Assembly (NCBI GenBank): GCA_003290165.1
Contig: QNQO01000198.1
Span: 372,001-436,000 of the forward strand
Origin: Berberis thunbergii
Lineage: Eukaryota; Streptophyta; Magnoliopsida; Ranunculales; Berberidaceae
Direction of reading: 5' to 3'
DNA length: 64,000 bases
Position 1 is the first letter of the stretch, and each line of letters opens with the position of its first letter. Under the pieces are notes generated by a model. That model searched no databases. It was not told the DNA's origin and saw only the letters and a list, made by a program, of their open reading frames with translations. The translations under genes and the position numbers were made by a program. Of the stretch, positions 1-12,071 are shown piece after piece.

Positions 1-264
1 TTCTTGTTCATTCCTTTTTTCTTTGGAGTGTGGTATATCCATGTACTTTTTGTCGCTTTCTGACATCTCCTTGTATATATAGGCAATTCCCAAGGATTAC
101 TAGATTCGGATGAAAAACAAAACAATTCAATATTTCCCAAGGGCGTTATTAATCTGCTCAAGTTGTTATTGCAGCTCTCAACATTTTCAAAAGAGCAACA
201 GGTCTCACGGTAAAATATTAACAAGAGAAATCTCTTTGCTTCAGGAATGTGATTAGAGAAAAAA

Positions 265-905
265 AAATGAGATAACAAATGTCCTTGGTTTTCCTTTGGG
301 AACTTTGCCAGTGAGATATTTGGGCCTTCCACTCATCTCTACCTGATTGAGATATATGATTGCTTTCAGTAGCATTGGAAAAAAAAATTTAAACTCATGG
401 AAAGGGTGTTTTTGATCCTACACACGGAGAGTACTTATTAGAGCGTGCAGTTCTTAACATTATGGTGTTTTAGACCTTATTATTCATGCTACCAGTGGAA
501 ATTCATGATAAAATTTAGTATATTTGAAGAAGACTTTTATGGAGCAATACTGGTGACAATAAGAAACAAGCGATGGTGGGTTGGAATCAAATTTGCAAAC
601 CATTCAAGGAAGGAGGGCTTGCAAACGGAAATCTTAGAATTTGCATTAAAGCTGCTAACCTGAGACATATTTGGAACCTATTTCACCATCCAGATAGCTT
701 ATGGTCGACATGGGTTACTAAAAACCCTAGGAAAAAGAATGATGTTCTATGGAGCTACCCCAAAATTGCTATTGGTGTTGGAGGAACATTTTTATGAGAT
801 AGGACTGACACTAGTATGGAAAAAATGTTAATTAGTAATGGAGCCGAGAAAACCAATTTTTGGCACGATTTATTTTTAATTAAACCTCCGGTGTTGAGGG
901 GCCAC
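265..905 (+). pseudogene. L1-type LINE reverse transcriptase C-terminal remnant
   Basis: Remnant of the C-terminal part of a plant non-LTR (L1-like) reverse transcriptase, the enzyme that copies LINE RNA into target DNA. Seen directly: split over frames, peptides of the type TLPVRYLGLPLIST (near 295-345), MVGWNQICKP with a following EGGLA (573-640), and NLRHIWNLF...SLWSTWV (650-710), which have the order found at the end of the RT domain before the zf-RVT zinc-binding region. At least three frame changes and several stops break it. No 5' ORF, endonuclease domain or poly(A) tail is visible, so it is a truncated, dead copy. The assignment to the L1 group is from conserved peptide order, not from a search. 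Confidence 0.75.
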
Positions 906-1947
906 TTTGGATACTAGACATTTATTACTTCTCCATAAAAATAATATATATAACGGAGGTACATTACGACTTAGCATCCACTTGGTATATTAAAATACAA
1001 ATTTTTGCAACACCTCACTTATAATTCCACCCATGATAAAGAAGCCAAGGTCTCAACCATTATTGATAATAGACAATGTCCCTCCGACAATTTAGCCTTA
1101 TATATAGTGAAGATATAGTTGCTAGGTTGTCAGAGGTGGAAATTGAGGTGGGTTAACACCATGCGTTGGATAGTTGAATGCACCTGTAAATACACAGTAA
1201 AAGCAAATTACAATGCTTTATATATGCCCTCAACTTCCATGCCTTGGTATTGGTTTTATATGGTTAATCATAATTTTTTTCTAATCTCTAGGATGGAGGC
1301 GCAACTATGGGATGTCAGACCTTTATTAATTGATCAAAAGATTTTACAAAAGTCGGGGGTACATTATGACTTTACCCGAAAGAAAGACAAAAACCTAGTA
1401 TCTAGGCTTAAATCACCAAAAAAACTAACAAAGAAATTCAAAGAAATCCTTCAAGAACCTTAGGAAAAAAAAACCAAGACCTTAGGCTTAATTCATCAAA
1501 GACATTAGGCCTAATTCACCAAAGGCCTTAGGCATCAAGAAACTACTCAGATAGACTACATGCTACTCAGCAAGAACCTACTTCACCAAAGCAAGACCTT
1601 ATTCACCAAGTGAATACATTCCCAAAACATACTCTGCCCAAGTCTTGCAAAACTCTTCCAAGCATCAAACATTGTCAAAAATAACATATAACAACACTGA
1701 AATAGAACTTGCAACCTGTCTGAGTTACCTATGCCACTACCAGCAGAAATAAAACCTGCTCCAAATCCCCTCCAGCTTCCAACACAATACAGCAGCAAGG
1801 TGCACGAACTGCAGCTAAGCATGCAACGTCCCCGTCTCCTGCAGTTGAATTCTACTCTGTCGGATGAAACAGAGCTGGAACAACCTGTATACCATCCCCT
1901 GCATAATATAGAACCAAAACTATCTGCATATGTAGCCCTGCAACCAC
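906..1947. other. Unassigned AT-rich stretch
   Basis: No recognisable gene. Open frames at 1119-1463 (+) and 1583-1981 (-) have no familiar motif. Around 1450-1590 a short motif with the core CCTTAGGC/TTCACCAA recurs about five times as an imperfect tandem repeat. The stretch probably consists of decayed repeat sequence between the LINE remnant and the first CACTA-type end. Confidence 0.4.
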
Positions 1948-2095
1948 CACTACAACACAAGTGCTTATTAATAGCACACACACATAGTGTTTTTTAGACT
2001 TGTGCTATCAAAAACCAAGTTTAATTTTGTTACCCTTTTAAAACGATAAGGAAAACAGTGAGCGGGATGAGCGGGAGAGTGATATTTATTTATTT
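1948..2095 (+). mobile_element. CACTA-type left terminus (fragment)
   Basis: Begins CACTACAACACAAGTGC and continues with TTATTAATAGCAC and a following tagtgttttttagacttgtgctat. This is the same arrangement as at 13533 and 44383: a CACTA start followed by short inverted motifs based on ATAGCA/TGCTAT. No transposase can be attached to it and no right end is seen, so it is a terminal fragment. Confidence 0.5.
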
Positions 2096-2234
2096 AGGCT
2101 CTGAAGCCAATTTTTGTACCTCACTAATTTATTTATGCAAACATACATACCATATTAACACTCTGAATTCAAAACAAACAACAAAACATGAAAATGGACA
2201 TATTAACACTCTGCAAGTGATCCTTTAAAGAAAA

Positions 2235-2262
2235 AAAAATGCACACACACACACACTCAGCA
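2235..2262. repeat. AC dinucleotide microsatellite
   Basis: A short run of alternating A and C near 2240-2260, preceded by a run of A. Confidence 0.7.
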
Positions 2263-2889
2263 AGTGAACACTAGGAGATAGGTGTAAATTGTTTTAGGTC
2301 AATTATAGATGCATGGAAATGATATTGCAAAGGGAATACTATTCAAAAGTTATGTAAATTGTGTTATTTGAGTAATACAATTTTTTTATTATTTGAAAGA
2401 TGGTGTTTTGATTCATTTTCTTGGTTGATCTAGTTATAGTTTTTAGGTTACTATCATGTATGCAAGGAAATGATGCCAAACGGGTATCATTTAAAGGTTT
2501 CTAACATATATTCTGAACTCATTATAATTACGATTTCTTTGAAAAGATGGCATTCACTACCACACAACAATTGTTCATTAATAGCATATGACAATAACAT
2601 TTTTTCACTTAGTGCTATGAAAAGGCCAAAATTTGTGCAATTTGTACCCCTTCATCACATTTATGCTGTAGCATTTTCTGAATTTAATTTCTATCTTTAC
2701 GTTTAACATTTATGCTGCCAGTTTGTAATGCTTTCAGAATTGATATGAATATCTATTTAGTATGAAATTGGACTTGCCTTCAAGTACTGCTTATATATAT
2801 ATATGAAACTTTCAACTACCCCATGAAGATTTAAGTAGTTATTTGTTTGAATTTTAGAATTTGTTGGGCTGAGTACTACAAGAATATAT

Positions 2890-5800
2890 GATGCTGGATA
2901 AAGGTTGGGTGGGTCTTCACAGGTACAAAATTAGTTGTGCGTAGTTAGATATTTATTATAGAATTAGAAATGTCAGAGGTCTTAGAGCAATAGATTTTTC
3001 ATGTCTTTCTTGTCATAGAGTTGATCCTGAGTACGAGAAAGGAGCATGAATTTTTGTGAAAATGGTTACAAACTTGGGAAATCCTAAAATGATCTTATCC
3101 CTTGCATAGATTGTCTCAATGTAGAGCATCAGTGTGGCAGTACTGTTGTTGAACATTTGGTTACAAGGGGAATGGATGCGAAGTACAAACAAAGTAAAGA
3201 ATGGTATGAGCATGGGGAGCAGATAATTATTGATGACAACTTTCCTGAAAAAAATGTGGAACGACGAGACATATAACTTATATAGAGTTGCTCACTTTTT
3301 TGGTGAAGAATATATGAAGCCTACTCAGTTGGTTATGAAGACTACATTGAGCCGACTAAATACATACATGCTGATGATTTTATAGCAAAACTAAAAGATA
3401 TAGCCATTGTAGCTTTATATCGACTTAAAACTCAAAGTGGATGGTATGATAAAAGTTTTAGTGAGCTTTTTGAGACATTGGCTGGCATGCTTCCACAGGA
3501 CAATGTACTTTTGAAGTCGTTTTACTCGGTTAAAAAGTTTTTCATGTCATTTGAGATTGGTTATAAAAAGATTCATGCTTCAAGATCGCAATCTAGTTAG
3601 AAAAGAGTACAAGGACTTGGACAATTGTCCTAAATGTGGTGCTTCAAGATGGAAGAAAAATAAGAGGACCAAAGAGATTAGAAAAGGTATTCCAGTTAAA
3701 GTTTTGAGGTACTTTCCTATAATTTTCAGATTCAAGATGATGTTTATGTCTGAAAAATAGCTGCAGAGTTAAGGTGGCATTTCAATAATAAAAGCAAAGA
3801 TGGAAAAAAGTGGCACCCTATTGATTCCGTAATATGGGAATTGGTTAATGATAAATGGGAATCATTTGCAACTGATCCACACAATCTCAAACTTGGTCTT
3901 TCTACTAATGGTTTTAATCCTTTTTCCATGATAAGTTCTAAATACAGTTGTTGGCCAGTGATGCTAGTTAACTACAATTTTCCTCCTGTGTTGTGCATGA
4001 AGAAAAAGAATATCATGTTAACGCTACTAATTCCAGGTCCAAAGCAACCTGAAAATGACATAGACGTCTACTTACAACCACTTATAGAAGACATGTAACA
4101 TTCGTGGCACAATGGAGTGGAGGCCTATGATGCGTTTGGTGGAAATATTTTAATCTCAGAGCAATTTTGCTATGGACTATAAGTGATTTTTCAGCATATG
4201 GAAACCTTCGCTGGATGTTATACAAAAGGTAAAAAGGCATGTCCTCTTTGTGGCAAAAATACGCACTACAGATGGTTAACGCACAGTAAGAAATTTGCAT
4301 ACATGGGTCATAGGAAATTTTTGTCACCTACACATGAATATCAAGGAAACAAGGTCTGCTTTGATAACAATGTGAAACATGGAAGGAAGCCTAGAATCTT
4401 GTCTGGTCGGAACATTTCTATTGCTCTTAAGAATTTTCCAAATGATTTAGGAAAATGTCATAACAAAAAAAAAATTGATAATGCTAAAGATGCTGATGCT
4501 GATGATAATGGTGATGAGGATGTTGATGGCAATGACGATGATGATGATCATGATGAGCTATCAAGGTGGAAGAAAAGGTCAATCTTTTTCGATTTACTAT
4601 ATTGGGAGGTTAGTTTTTATGACTTTAATCGCTTAGTTTTTTTTTATATTCAGTAATGGTCTACAAAAATAAGTATTAACGGTTACGTTCATGTTTTTGT
4701 AGGAACTTCCATTACGTCATAATTTAGACGTAATGTATGTCGAAAAAAATGTTTTTGAAAGCATTATAGGCACAATGTTGCACTATGGAAAGTCCAAAGA
4801 TGGGGTTAATGCTCGTAAGGACTTACATGATATGCAAATATGGAAGGACCTGCATCCACAACCTCATGGAAGAAGAACATACCTTCCACCTGCTCCATGG
4901 ATATTTTCAAGGTCTGAAAAGAAGAAATTTTGCAAGAGATTATTTGACTTCAAAGGAGCTGATGCTATTGTTCAAACATTGGGAGGTGTGTATCTTGTGA
5001 GAAAGCAAGGTCATTGGCCTAAAGTCCCATGATTATCATGTTCTAATGCAACAGTTGTTGCCGGTTGCTTTACGAGGATTACTTCAAAAAGGGCCTAGAA
5101 ATGCAATACTTCGGTTATGTGCATTCTTCAATAGGTTGTGTCAGCGTGTTATAAATAGAGAGAAATTAGAAATATTGGAGGAAGACGTCATTGAAACTAT
5201 GTGCATGCTTGAAATGTTTTTCCACCTTCTCTTTTTGATATTATGTGGACCTGTTTATTTTTGTTGGATGTATCCCTTTGACAGGTGAGGAATCATTCTT
5301 TTTTTTAGTCTGAATATTTCTGTTTGAAGCATAATATGTTGAATAACTTATAAGTTATTTATGTACAGATATATGAAAACACTAAAAGATTACATTAGGA
5401 ACCTTGCACGGCCAGAGGGGTGTATCGCTGAATCATATCTTGCAGAAGAGTGCATAAGTTTTTGTTTAGCAAATTTTTGAAAAAAAAATACAAGTGGAGG
5501 AAAAAGAAGTTCTCAATAATGATTTTGCAAATGAAGTTATTGTGGAAGGTCGTCCAATTTCTAGAGCCACATCGATCACACTAAGCGATAGAGAAAAAAA
5601 ACTTGCACATCAAGTGGTGTTGATGAATACAGCGGTGGTGGATCCATATTTAGAGTAAGTAAAATTAAATTCACAGATGTTAGATCTCTATCGTTACACC
5701 ATAACCATTTTACTTATTCAGTTTTCTTTCCTACTAGCATGCACTTGGAGGTTTTACAAGAATCAAACAAACGTCTTACACGCGATGCAACCTTACTTTG

Positions 5801-6535
5801 GAATAAACATACTGAAAAATTTGCAGAATGGATAAAAATAAGGTTCAATTAAATCTTCCAGGTTTTAATTACCTTAGTTTGTGTTTAATTTAATAACTAC
5901 TTACTTTGTATCTCTTCATTTAATTTATGCACTTTAACAAATTCCTATTGATTCAAAAGCTGACTCGGACACATTGAAATGGATTGCATATGGTCCACGG
6001 ATTAGTGCATTGTCTTTTTCTATTATCAATGGGCAGCGTTTTTACACAAAAGATGTTGACTGGGAAACCCAAAATAGTGGGATTATTTATGAGGCAACTA
6101 GCATGCGTAGGGCAAGCGCAAAAGATATTGCACAAGTGCTTGATTCGGTAACTTACTATGGAGTATTGATAGATATAATATTACTAGACTATCATGTATT
6201 CTACGTTTCGATTTTTAGGTGTCATTGGGCAAACAAAGGTAATGGTGTTATAGTTGAAGATGGATTAACCCTCGTGAACCTCCATCAAAGTCAAGTGTCA
6301 TTTGCAAGAGATCCATATATTTTAGCATCTCAATCAAAACAAGTATTTTATTCCAGAGAAGATTCTTCTAATTGGTATGTTGTAAAGAAGGCACCACCAA
6401 GAGGTTCCTATGAGTCAGAGGTCGATGACGAAAGTGCAGAAGCTTCAATACCACTAGAAGTTGACATGGACATTGACGAGTCTAGTGGTGAAGTTAGATA
6501 TGTGAGGGAGAATTGTGAGGGCATATTTGTGTAAT
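2890..6535 (+). pseudogene. TNP2-type CACTA transposase, degenerate
   Basis: Transposase that cuts and joins CACTA element ends. Peptides in conserved order: N-terminal part near 2890-3350 (MMLDKGWVG, then a region with CNVEHQCG-like spacing), a metal-binding stretch NCPKCGASRWKKNK (3623-3664) followed by GIPVKVLRYFPI, the core WHPIDSVIWELVND with DPHNLKLGLSTNGFNPF (3820-3925), CPLCGKNT and a downstream HRKFLS (4240-4325), an acidic Asp-rich linker (4480-4560), ELPLRHNLDVMYVEKNVF (4700-4755), a DUF4218-like part (5040-5470) and a DUF4216-like part (5975-6534). Introns are likely between the later blocks. Several frameshifts and stops occur, for example just after 3740 and in the N-terminal part, so it is a pseudogene. 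Confidence 0.85.
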
Positions 6536-6565
6536 ATATGTTCTAAACCTTCATCCTTATTTAGC

Positions 6566-6755
6566 TTGTGTTTTGGTTGCTTTATTAAAAGTGTCTTTGT
6601 TTTTATATATTAGTTACACATATTTCATATGTTGTCTCTTTTTTGTTTGCTTATTAATGCATTACATATACTGAAATGATCAACTTTTTTTTTCTTAAAC
6701 AGGTGAACAACAATGGTTGTTGAAGCCAAGAAGAACGACATATCTCACAAAAGGA
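6566..6755 (+). repeat. CACTA segment duplicated at 46008-46216
   Basis: The intergenic stretch and first codons of the second CACTA gene recur almost unchanged at 46008-46216 in element B, including the runs around ATATATTAGTTACACATAT and the ATG with the codons for KKNDISHK. This ties element B to the same transposon family. Confidence 0.85.
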
Positions 6756-7887
6756 AACGTGTTTTGATACCCACAAAAACATCCAAGGTCTCTGAAGGAA
6801 CGGATAAGAATGTATCAGAATGTCCAGAAGCATGTCAACAGACTTTGATCCAACAACATGAGAGTCATGAACCTAATCTCCAACATATACAACCATCGGC
6901 GACCAAAGAAGTGGTCGAAAAGATGCACCATAAGCACAAGAGTCAGTTGCAGACCCGATAGGAGTTAAGAAAGCTAGAGGTCCAACCAAAATGAGAGATA
7001 TTGTTGTAGAGGCTGCAAGTTGAGTTCGTGTTGAATTTACTGATAAAGGTGAACCATGTGGAGAGGGGTCAATTAGTTTGTCTTCTTTTTTAGGCCCACT
7101 TGTACGAGAGCACGTACCTATAACATTATGCGATTGGAGGAAGCTTTGTAATGACATAAAAGTAATCTTGTGGAGATCAATTCAGGTATTATGAACTCTT
7201 ACAATTCAATGATATGTACATTTCAGTTTACACAAGTTGTGATAGAACTCTTATAGTAAAATTACCAGTATTGAGTTAGTGATAATTTTATATAAATTTC
7301 AGGCAAGATTTGACTTGGATACAGAATGGCAAAAGCCTATCATATTTAAATCGATGAGATGTATATGGAGGGCCTCAAAATCACTGTTAGTCAGCCAAAT
7401 ACAAGAAGCAACTAATGAGGAAGAAAGACTTGAGCTTCAGCCTAAAACATTCAAAGTAGAGTAGAGTGGATAAAGTTCTTCAAGACAAAAACTAGTCTAG
7501 CATTTAAGGTATGTTTTAAAACTAGTTGTAATATTATAATATATGGTGAAGCATTATAATTCAGTTAAAGTCATGCTAAAGTAATACAATTTTAGGCTGT
7601 AAGTGATAAGTATAAAGCAATCAGGCGTAAGCAAATCCCACACACATGCAGTCGAAAAGGATTGGCTCGATTAGCAGAAGATATGGTGATACATATTTCA
7701 TATTCATATGCATTCTTATGTTGTGGTCAAAATAATTTTGTAGGTTCAATTACTAATTTTTCAGAACCTGATATCAATTTTTTTTTCTTATAGAAAAAAT
7801 AATAGTGTCGAGCCATCTTCTGTTTCTAGGGTTAAAGTATGGATTAAGTCGCGCACCAGAAAATACGGTAAACCAGTAAATACAAGA
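6713..7887 (+). pseudogene. TNPA-like / Transposase_24 (Ptta/En-Spm) gene, degenerate
   Basis: Second gene of CACTA element 1, of the plant Transposase_24 (Ptta/En-Spm) type; products of this class are thought to bind subterminal repeats and assist transposition. The ATG at 6713 opens a basic, Lys-rich N-terminus ([11 protein letters not shown]). After a frame change near 6955 comes KARGPTKMRDIV, then GEPCGEGSISLSSFLGPLV and LCDWRKLCNDIK (about 6965-7185), a typical block of this family. Further exon-like blocks are at 7300-7465, 7595-7690 (YKAIRRKQIPHTCSRKGLAR) and 7796-7886 (VKVWIKSRTRKYGKPVN). The final exon is cut by the gypsy junction. Frame breaks make it a pseudogene. Confidence 0.75.
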
Positions 7888-8322
7888 GTTTTTTACCTGT
7901 AGGCTAGGTCAAAAGGTGTTTCCCAAGTGGGGGTTCTTTTGGTGGTCCAGTACGCCCATAGTATTCCTGGAAGCGCTGAACCCACTTTCCCTTGGATGCA
8001 TCGAGTTTTCTATTGAGTGCTTCCAAGATCGTTATGTGGGTGACTTCCGCCAGACCATTGGCTTGCGGGTGCCTTGGCAAGGATAAGTGGTGCTTGATGC
8101 CAAGATCCTCACATAGTTTTTCAACCTTACTGCCTTCGAATTGTGTTTCGTTGTCACTGACTAGTGTCCTTGGGATGCCAAAGCTGTAGACGATGGAAAC
8201 CCATATGAATTTATTAATTTGGTTCTATCCTATTTGGACAGGGTTTCGACTTCGACCCATTTAGTGAAGTAGTCCACTGCTACAAGGAGGAACTTTGTTG
8301 TTCCCCACCGATGGCACCAAAC
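7888..8322 (-). pseudogene. Ty3/gypsy integrase core fragment (copy A), joined to an LTR
   Basis: Minus-strand integrase (DDE) core of a Tat-like Ty3/gypsy element. The clearest peptide is TTKFLLVAVDYFTKWVEVE (about 8235-8300), which carries the first Asp of the DDE triad; further downstream, in other frames, follow degenerate versions of the FGIP/SDNGTQF and HPQANG blocks. The reading frame runs directly into the primer-binding region and LTR A (8323-8974): gag, protease and RT are absent. The same fusion is found in copy B at 13330. It ends at the boundary with CACTA element 1. Confidence 0.75.
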
Positions 8323-8974
8323 TGATGTTTTGTCGAATCCTGCTCTCCTTGACCTTGACCTAGACCTGCACAGGGAACACACATGAGCCAAGGACCACCA
8401 TTGTTGTGATTGATGGCAGTCTGATGCTAATGTCAAACAAGGCTTGAGAAAGGCTTACAACTGTAAATTGAGTTCTTTAGTTTACATTTTCACATCAACT
8501 TTGTATCTTATCTATGATGCAAAAATCCTTGTTTGGCTAGGCCGTTGGTGTCGTAATTTAGGGAAAAAATCATGCTGGAGATCTTTTCCTAGTTGAGAGT
8601 CGTCCATGTAGCAGAGTTTCCCTACACGACCAGTGCTCCGAGATCTGTGGGAAATGTTTTTCTTTAGGAGTGTTGTACAAGCAAGGAAGTTTCCATGCAC
8701 GACTTATACTCCAATATATGTTTCCTAGTTGGAACCATTATATGTTGATGGCATGCCTATCTTAGGTGATCCCTAGATACTTGCCTGATTAGGCCTTACG
8801 GGTATTGGGTTTTACCATGTGACGTGTGGGCCTAATAGAGCGCTACAACTTGGATCCAACCTTTCGGATTCAGCTGAATTGGGCTTAATGTTGTCTGAGC
8901 CTTGCCAGATTTGCTGACAAGATGATCATGACAAGCGTATGACACAAATTTAATGACGGTTTGGTGCATCATCA
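8323..8974 (-). repeat. LTR A of Tat-like gypsy element
   Basis: Bounded by TGATG at 8323 and CATCA at 8974 (plus-strand reading), i.e. TGATG...CATCA on the minus strand. Similar in content and order to LTR C (18396-19080) and to the partial LTR B (13341-13532), including the Leu-Thr-rich tract near 8340-8400 and the CTTGTTTGGCTAGGC block near 8528. A primer-binding region with the core TTTGG(C/T)GCC follows on the minus strand at about 8303-8320. Confidence 0.7.
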
Positions 8975-10479
8975 GATACCATGGAATGACATGAATTCCC
9001 AAATAATTTCAGGAACAAGGAAGCCCAGGCCCATTCTAAACATGGATTTGTATAGAGCTTTGTACCCCTCCCTAGGGGTTTTTGGAGACACAACGTCACA
9101 CATGAGCGTTAACCTTAAAGTACCATGGATTTAATACTAGCTGTGAATGTGGATGAGATCCCTCTTTGTCATCAAAGAGGTTCAAAAAAACTCGGTATAG
9201 GCCACAAGATGATCAAGCAAAAATAGAGAAGTCATAATCAGAAAGAAGTTTGCACCTAACCTAACTGAATAGAATTGATGACAAGAAAATAGGAACTCAA
9301 GCAGGGGAAATGTCAGATTCTCTCGAAGGTCTATATAGCTTGAATTGCAGGTGAAGCAATCACAAAAAATCGTTGCACAAGCAATAAATGTAGCTTAGGA
9401 GCCGAAAAGGCACAAAATATATCATCATGACCTCACGTAGGCCCTTAAGCACCAACAGTTAATGGCCTACCAAGCAGACCCACTAACTAGGGGGAGTAGC
9501 TAATGAGATTTCAATCAGCTACATGATCACAGATGTACACGTGACCTGGGCTAACCGTAGCACGTAAAAGATTTCAGCATGGTCCCAAGCGCACCCATAC
9601 GCGAACTGTCGTTCGGCCCGTAAATAAGGTGCCCAGGCCCAAGACACGCTAGTCAAAGAGGCATGGTTCTTAGGGATTGTCCAAGGAAATAAGGACTAAA
9701 CAACGAATCTCAGAGTTGTCACAGGCCCGAGATTTGCTCGCACGGAATCAACTCTTAGCCCAATCAAGCATTAGATCCTAAACAGATCTAAGTGTCGAAG
9801 AGACTCAGTCATGCACATGTAAGATCTTACGCGAGATCTCCTTCCCCCACGCCCTCAATCACAAGGACAGTTAGGAGGGAACACTCACTATAAGAGATGA
9901 TTAAAGAGGAAGAAAGGTACGCATACACACTAAAATTTACAAATAGTCTCCACTCTTCCTTGCATTGATATCTTAAGCCTCGGAGTGCCTTCGGCCACCA
10001 TAAAAGTGGTAACGCTACTCAATTTTCCAAGTTCGATATCATTGGGATCAACGGGGAGAAATTTAAACACATCAATTACTAATACTAATATTGCTATACT
10101 AACCCACCTACTAAATATTATACATGCTAAATACAGCATCCTTCCCGGTTGCAAAGAACTCGACATAGAGTTTACGCACACATATATGGTTAATAATTTC
10201 GAATCCATAGAAGATACAAGCTGATAAGAAATCCATGAATTTTCAAAAGCAGGTCGTCACTTCTATTGAACAAAAAATCGGCTGGGCACATTGTCGAAAA
10301 GAATAACATCAGAGCTCTCAATAATGCTCTACACATGATCTGTCACATGAAGTGGAGGTAGGGAATGCACTACTTGTAACGAAATGGGAAGTGCAACATC
10401 ACCACGGAACGGAGTGAGATCAACAACATTAATTATAAAGTGCATCCGAAAACTCTATGGAAAATCGACTTCATAAGCA
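8975..10479. other. LTR-like or gypsy-derived sequence, unassigned
   Basis: Higher GC than its surroundings and without open frames that I can recognise. The stretch reads like decayed LTR or untranslated retrotransposon sequence (for example 9600-9900). Small open frames at 9930-10224 on both strands show no motif. Confidence 0.35.
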
Positions 10480-11410
10480 CTATCACCGATTCACCGCATA
10501 ATAAGGTAAGGGCCAATGCGCCTCATCTTGAGTTTTGAGCCCATCCCTTGTCTGTTGCTGACCCTTCTGAAAGACCATAACTAATAACCTGGTTTAAATG
10601 TAAAAAAAAGCACTTGTGGCGATCCACAACACCGTTTTGTTTATCATATACTTCAGTCAGACGACTACGAACCTGATGGTGAATCAAACTTCTCGGCCCA
10701 GCCTTAGCAGTTATCGCTACTCACTGGACCCATATTAGTTAAAGGTGCCAAATTAATAGAAAAATGAGAAAAACCCTGTACAATCTTAAAAGGTGAATAC
10801 CCCGTACTTTTGTCAAATGTATTATTATACAAAAATCTACATGAGGCAAAATAGAAGGTAAAAAATCACCATGTTCTGCCACTAAACAAGGCAATAGGTC
10901 ATCCAAGCTTCTGTTAGCAACATTTGTCCGTCCATCTGTCTGCGGATGAAATGCAGTGAAAAACTTCAAAGAACAATTTAAACGCTGCCACAAAGTCTTT
11001 CAAAACTGCCCTGTAAACTTCTTATCATGATCATACGCACTGATCAGAACAACATGAATGCAAACCACTTCCCAAAAATATAAATTAGCAACATATGGAG
11101 CATCATTAGTTTTTTGACAAGGAATAAAATGAACCATTTTCCAAAATGGTTACCACAACAAAAATTGAATAGAAACTTGTGATGCCGAAAAACCTAAAAT
11201 AAAATCCATGGAAACATCCAACCATGGTCTCTCTATAATGGGTAAAGGTGAATAAAACCAACGTTTTTTTACCCCCCCCCCCCTTAATAGTCTGGCACAT
11301 ATAACACTTTTACAAAACGGTATTAACATCAGATCATGTGGTGGGTCAAAATTAGTGTTCCCATAAAAAACACAACATCTTGCTAACAGCAGAGTGACCA
11401 CCCAAACCCC
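10480..11410 (-). pseudogene. Ty3/gypsy (chromovirus-like) integrase remnant
   Basis: Minus-strand remnant of a second gypsy lineage. Reading down the minus strand: a region in the position of the integrase zinc-finger (11401-11290), PLPIIERPWLDVSMDFILGF (about 11200-11250), VHFIPCQKTNDA (11105-11140), and SLKFFTAFHPQTDGRTNVAN (10925-10985), which match the order PLPI..PW..DVSMDF, MAHFIPC, STAFHPQTDGQTE of chromovirus-type integrases. Frameshifts separate the blocks, a poly-C/poly-G tract interrupts near 11272, and no LTR or chromodomain is visible. It is distinct from the Tat-like copies on either side, so it may be nested in them. Confidence 0.75.
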
Positions 11411-11577
11411 ATTATGAATCTCAACATCACCTTATCACTCAAAAAATAGGCAAGAGTACAAAGCACCTTACTATGAAATAAGAAACTACTCGCAAAAGAA
11501 AATCACAGTGATGGAGCATAGCTTGACAAGCAAGATATACATGACCAAATAAAGGATTTCATATAATGGCCACTAAT

Positions 11578-11960
11578 TAAGCTTTGGTCGGGTTCGACGA
11601 TCATTGTCTGTAACTAAACGTGATCCCTGGCAAACCATCATCATCAGGCATCGAGAGCGCTGACTAAACTGCAACTTTCTAAGTCGTTGTAATCCATTAT
11701 TTGTGGAACAGGCTTCAAGCGGACCAAAAACTATCGTAATCAGTGGTAATTGATTAAGCTTTGATCAGGTTTGGTGATTATTAACCGTGGTAGAACATTG
11801 ATCCCTGGTGAGTTGTCTCGATCAGGCCTTAAAACACTGACTAAGCTCCCACTTTCTAACCCATCGTCATCTGTCTGGCAGACTAGGAGTTAGAGCAAAC
11901 CAAAAGCCATCATCATCAGTAGAATTTGAATAAGCTTTGGTCGAGTTTGATAAGTCTTAC
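11578..11960. repeat. 177-bp tandem repeat (about 2.1 copies)
   Basis: The motif TAAGCTTTG(G/A)TC followed by GGTTYG..GAT recurs at about 11579, 11756 and 11931, giving a period of 176-177 bp. Between the anchors, the blocks GATCCCTGG, CATCAGGC/GATCAGGC, CTGACTAA and ACTTTCTAA recur in order. On the minus strand it lies just downstream of the integrase end, where Tat-lineage gypsy elements commonly carry tandem repeats. Confidence 0.75.
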
Positions 11961-12071
11961 TCTTGCGTTCGATCTTATGCACTTCATTGAGTGGATGGGA
12001 GTCAGACAGTGAAGATTGATTGGTTGTTCATCTAGACAACAGTGGAAGTTTTAGGAAAAACAAATACCCTT

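Larger units (their letters stand above)
2555..7887 (+). mobile_element. CACTA (En/Spm) transposon 1, decayed, right end lost
   Basis: Starts CACTACCACACAACAATTG, then TTCATTAATAGCA, an ATAGCA/TGCTAT subterminal motif shared with the termini at 1948, 13533 and 44383. Inside it are, in order and on the same strand, a TNP2-type transposase (about 2890-6535) and a second gene of the TNPA/Transposase_24 type (6713-7887), the usual two-gene layout of plant CACTA elements. The sequence stops abruptly at about 7887, inside an exon of the second gene, where gypsy sequence begins. No CACTA right end follows, so the 3' part was deleted or displaced. Both genes are broken, so the copy is not autonomous. 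Confidence 0.75.

Noticed and set aside
4183..4656. Asp-rich ORF as a separate acidic protein gene
   Set aside because: It is collinear with the TNP2 transposase, with CPLCGKNT-type and HRKFLS peptides before the acidic linker, so it belongs to that pseudogene.
9930..10224. Overlapping open frames on both strands
   Set aside because: No homology or motif, and the surrounding sequence reads as decayed retrotransposon DNA.
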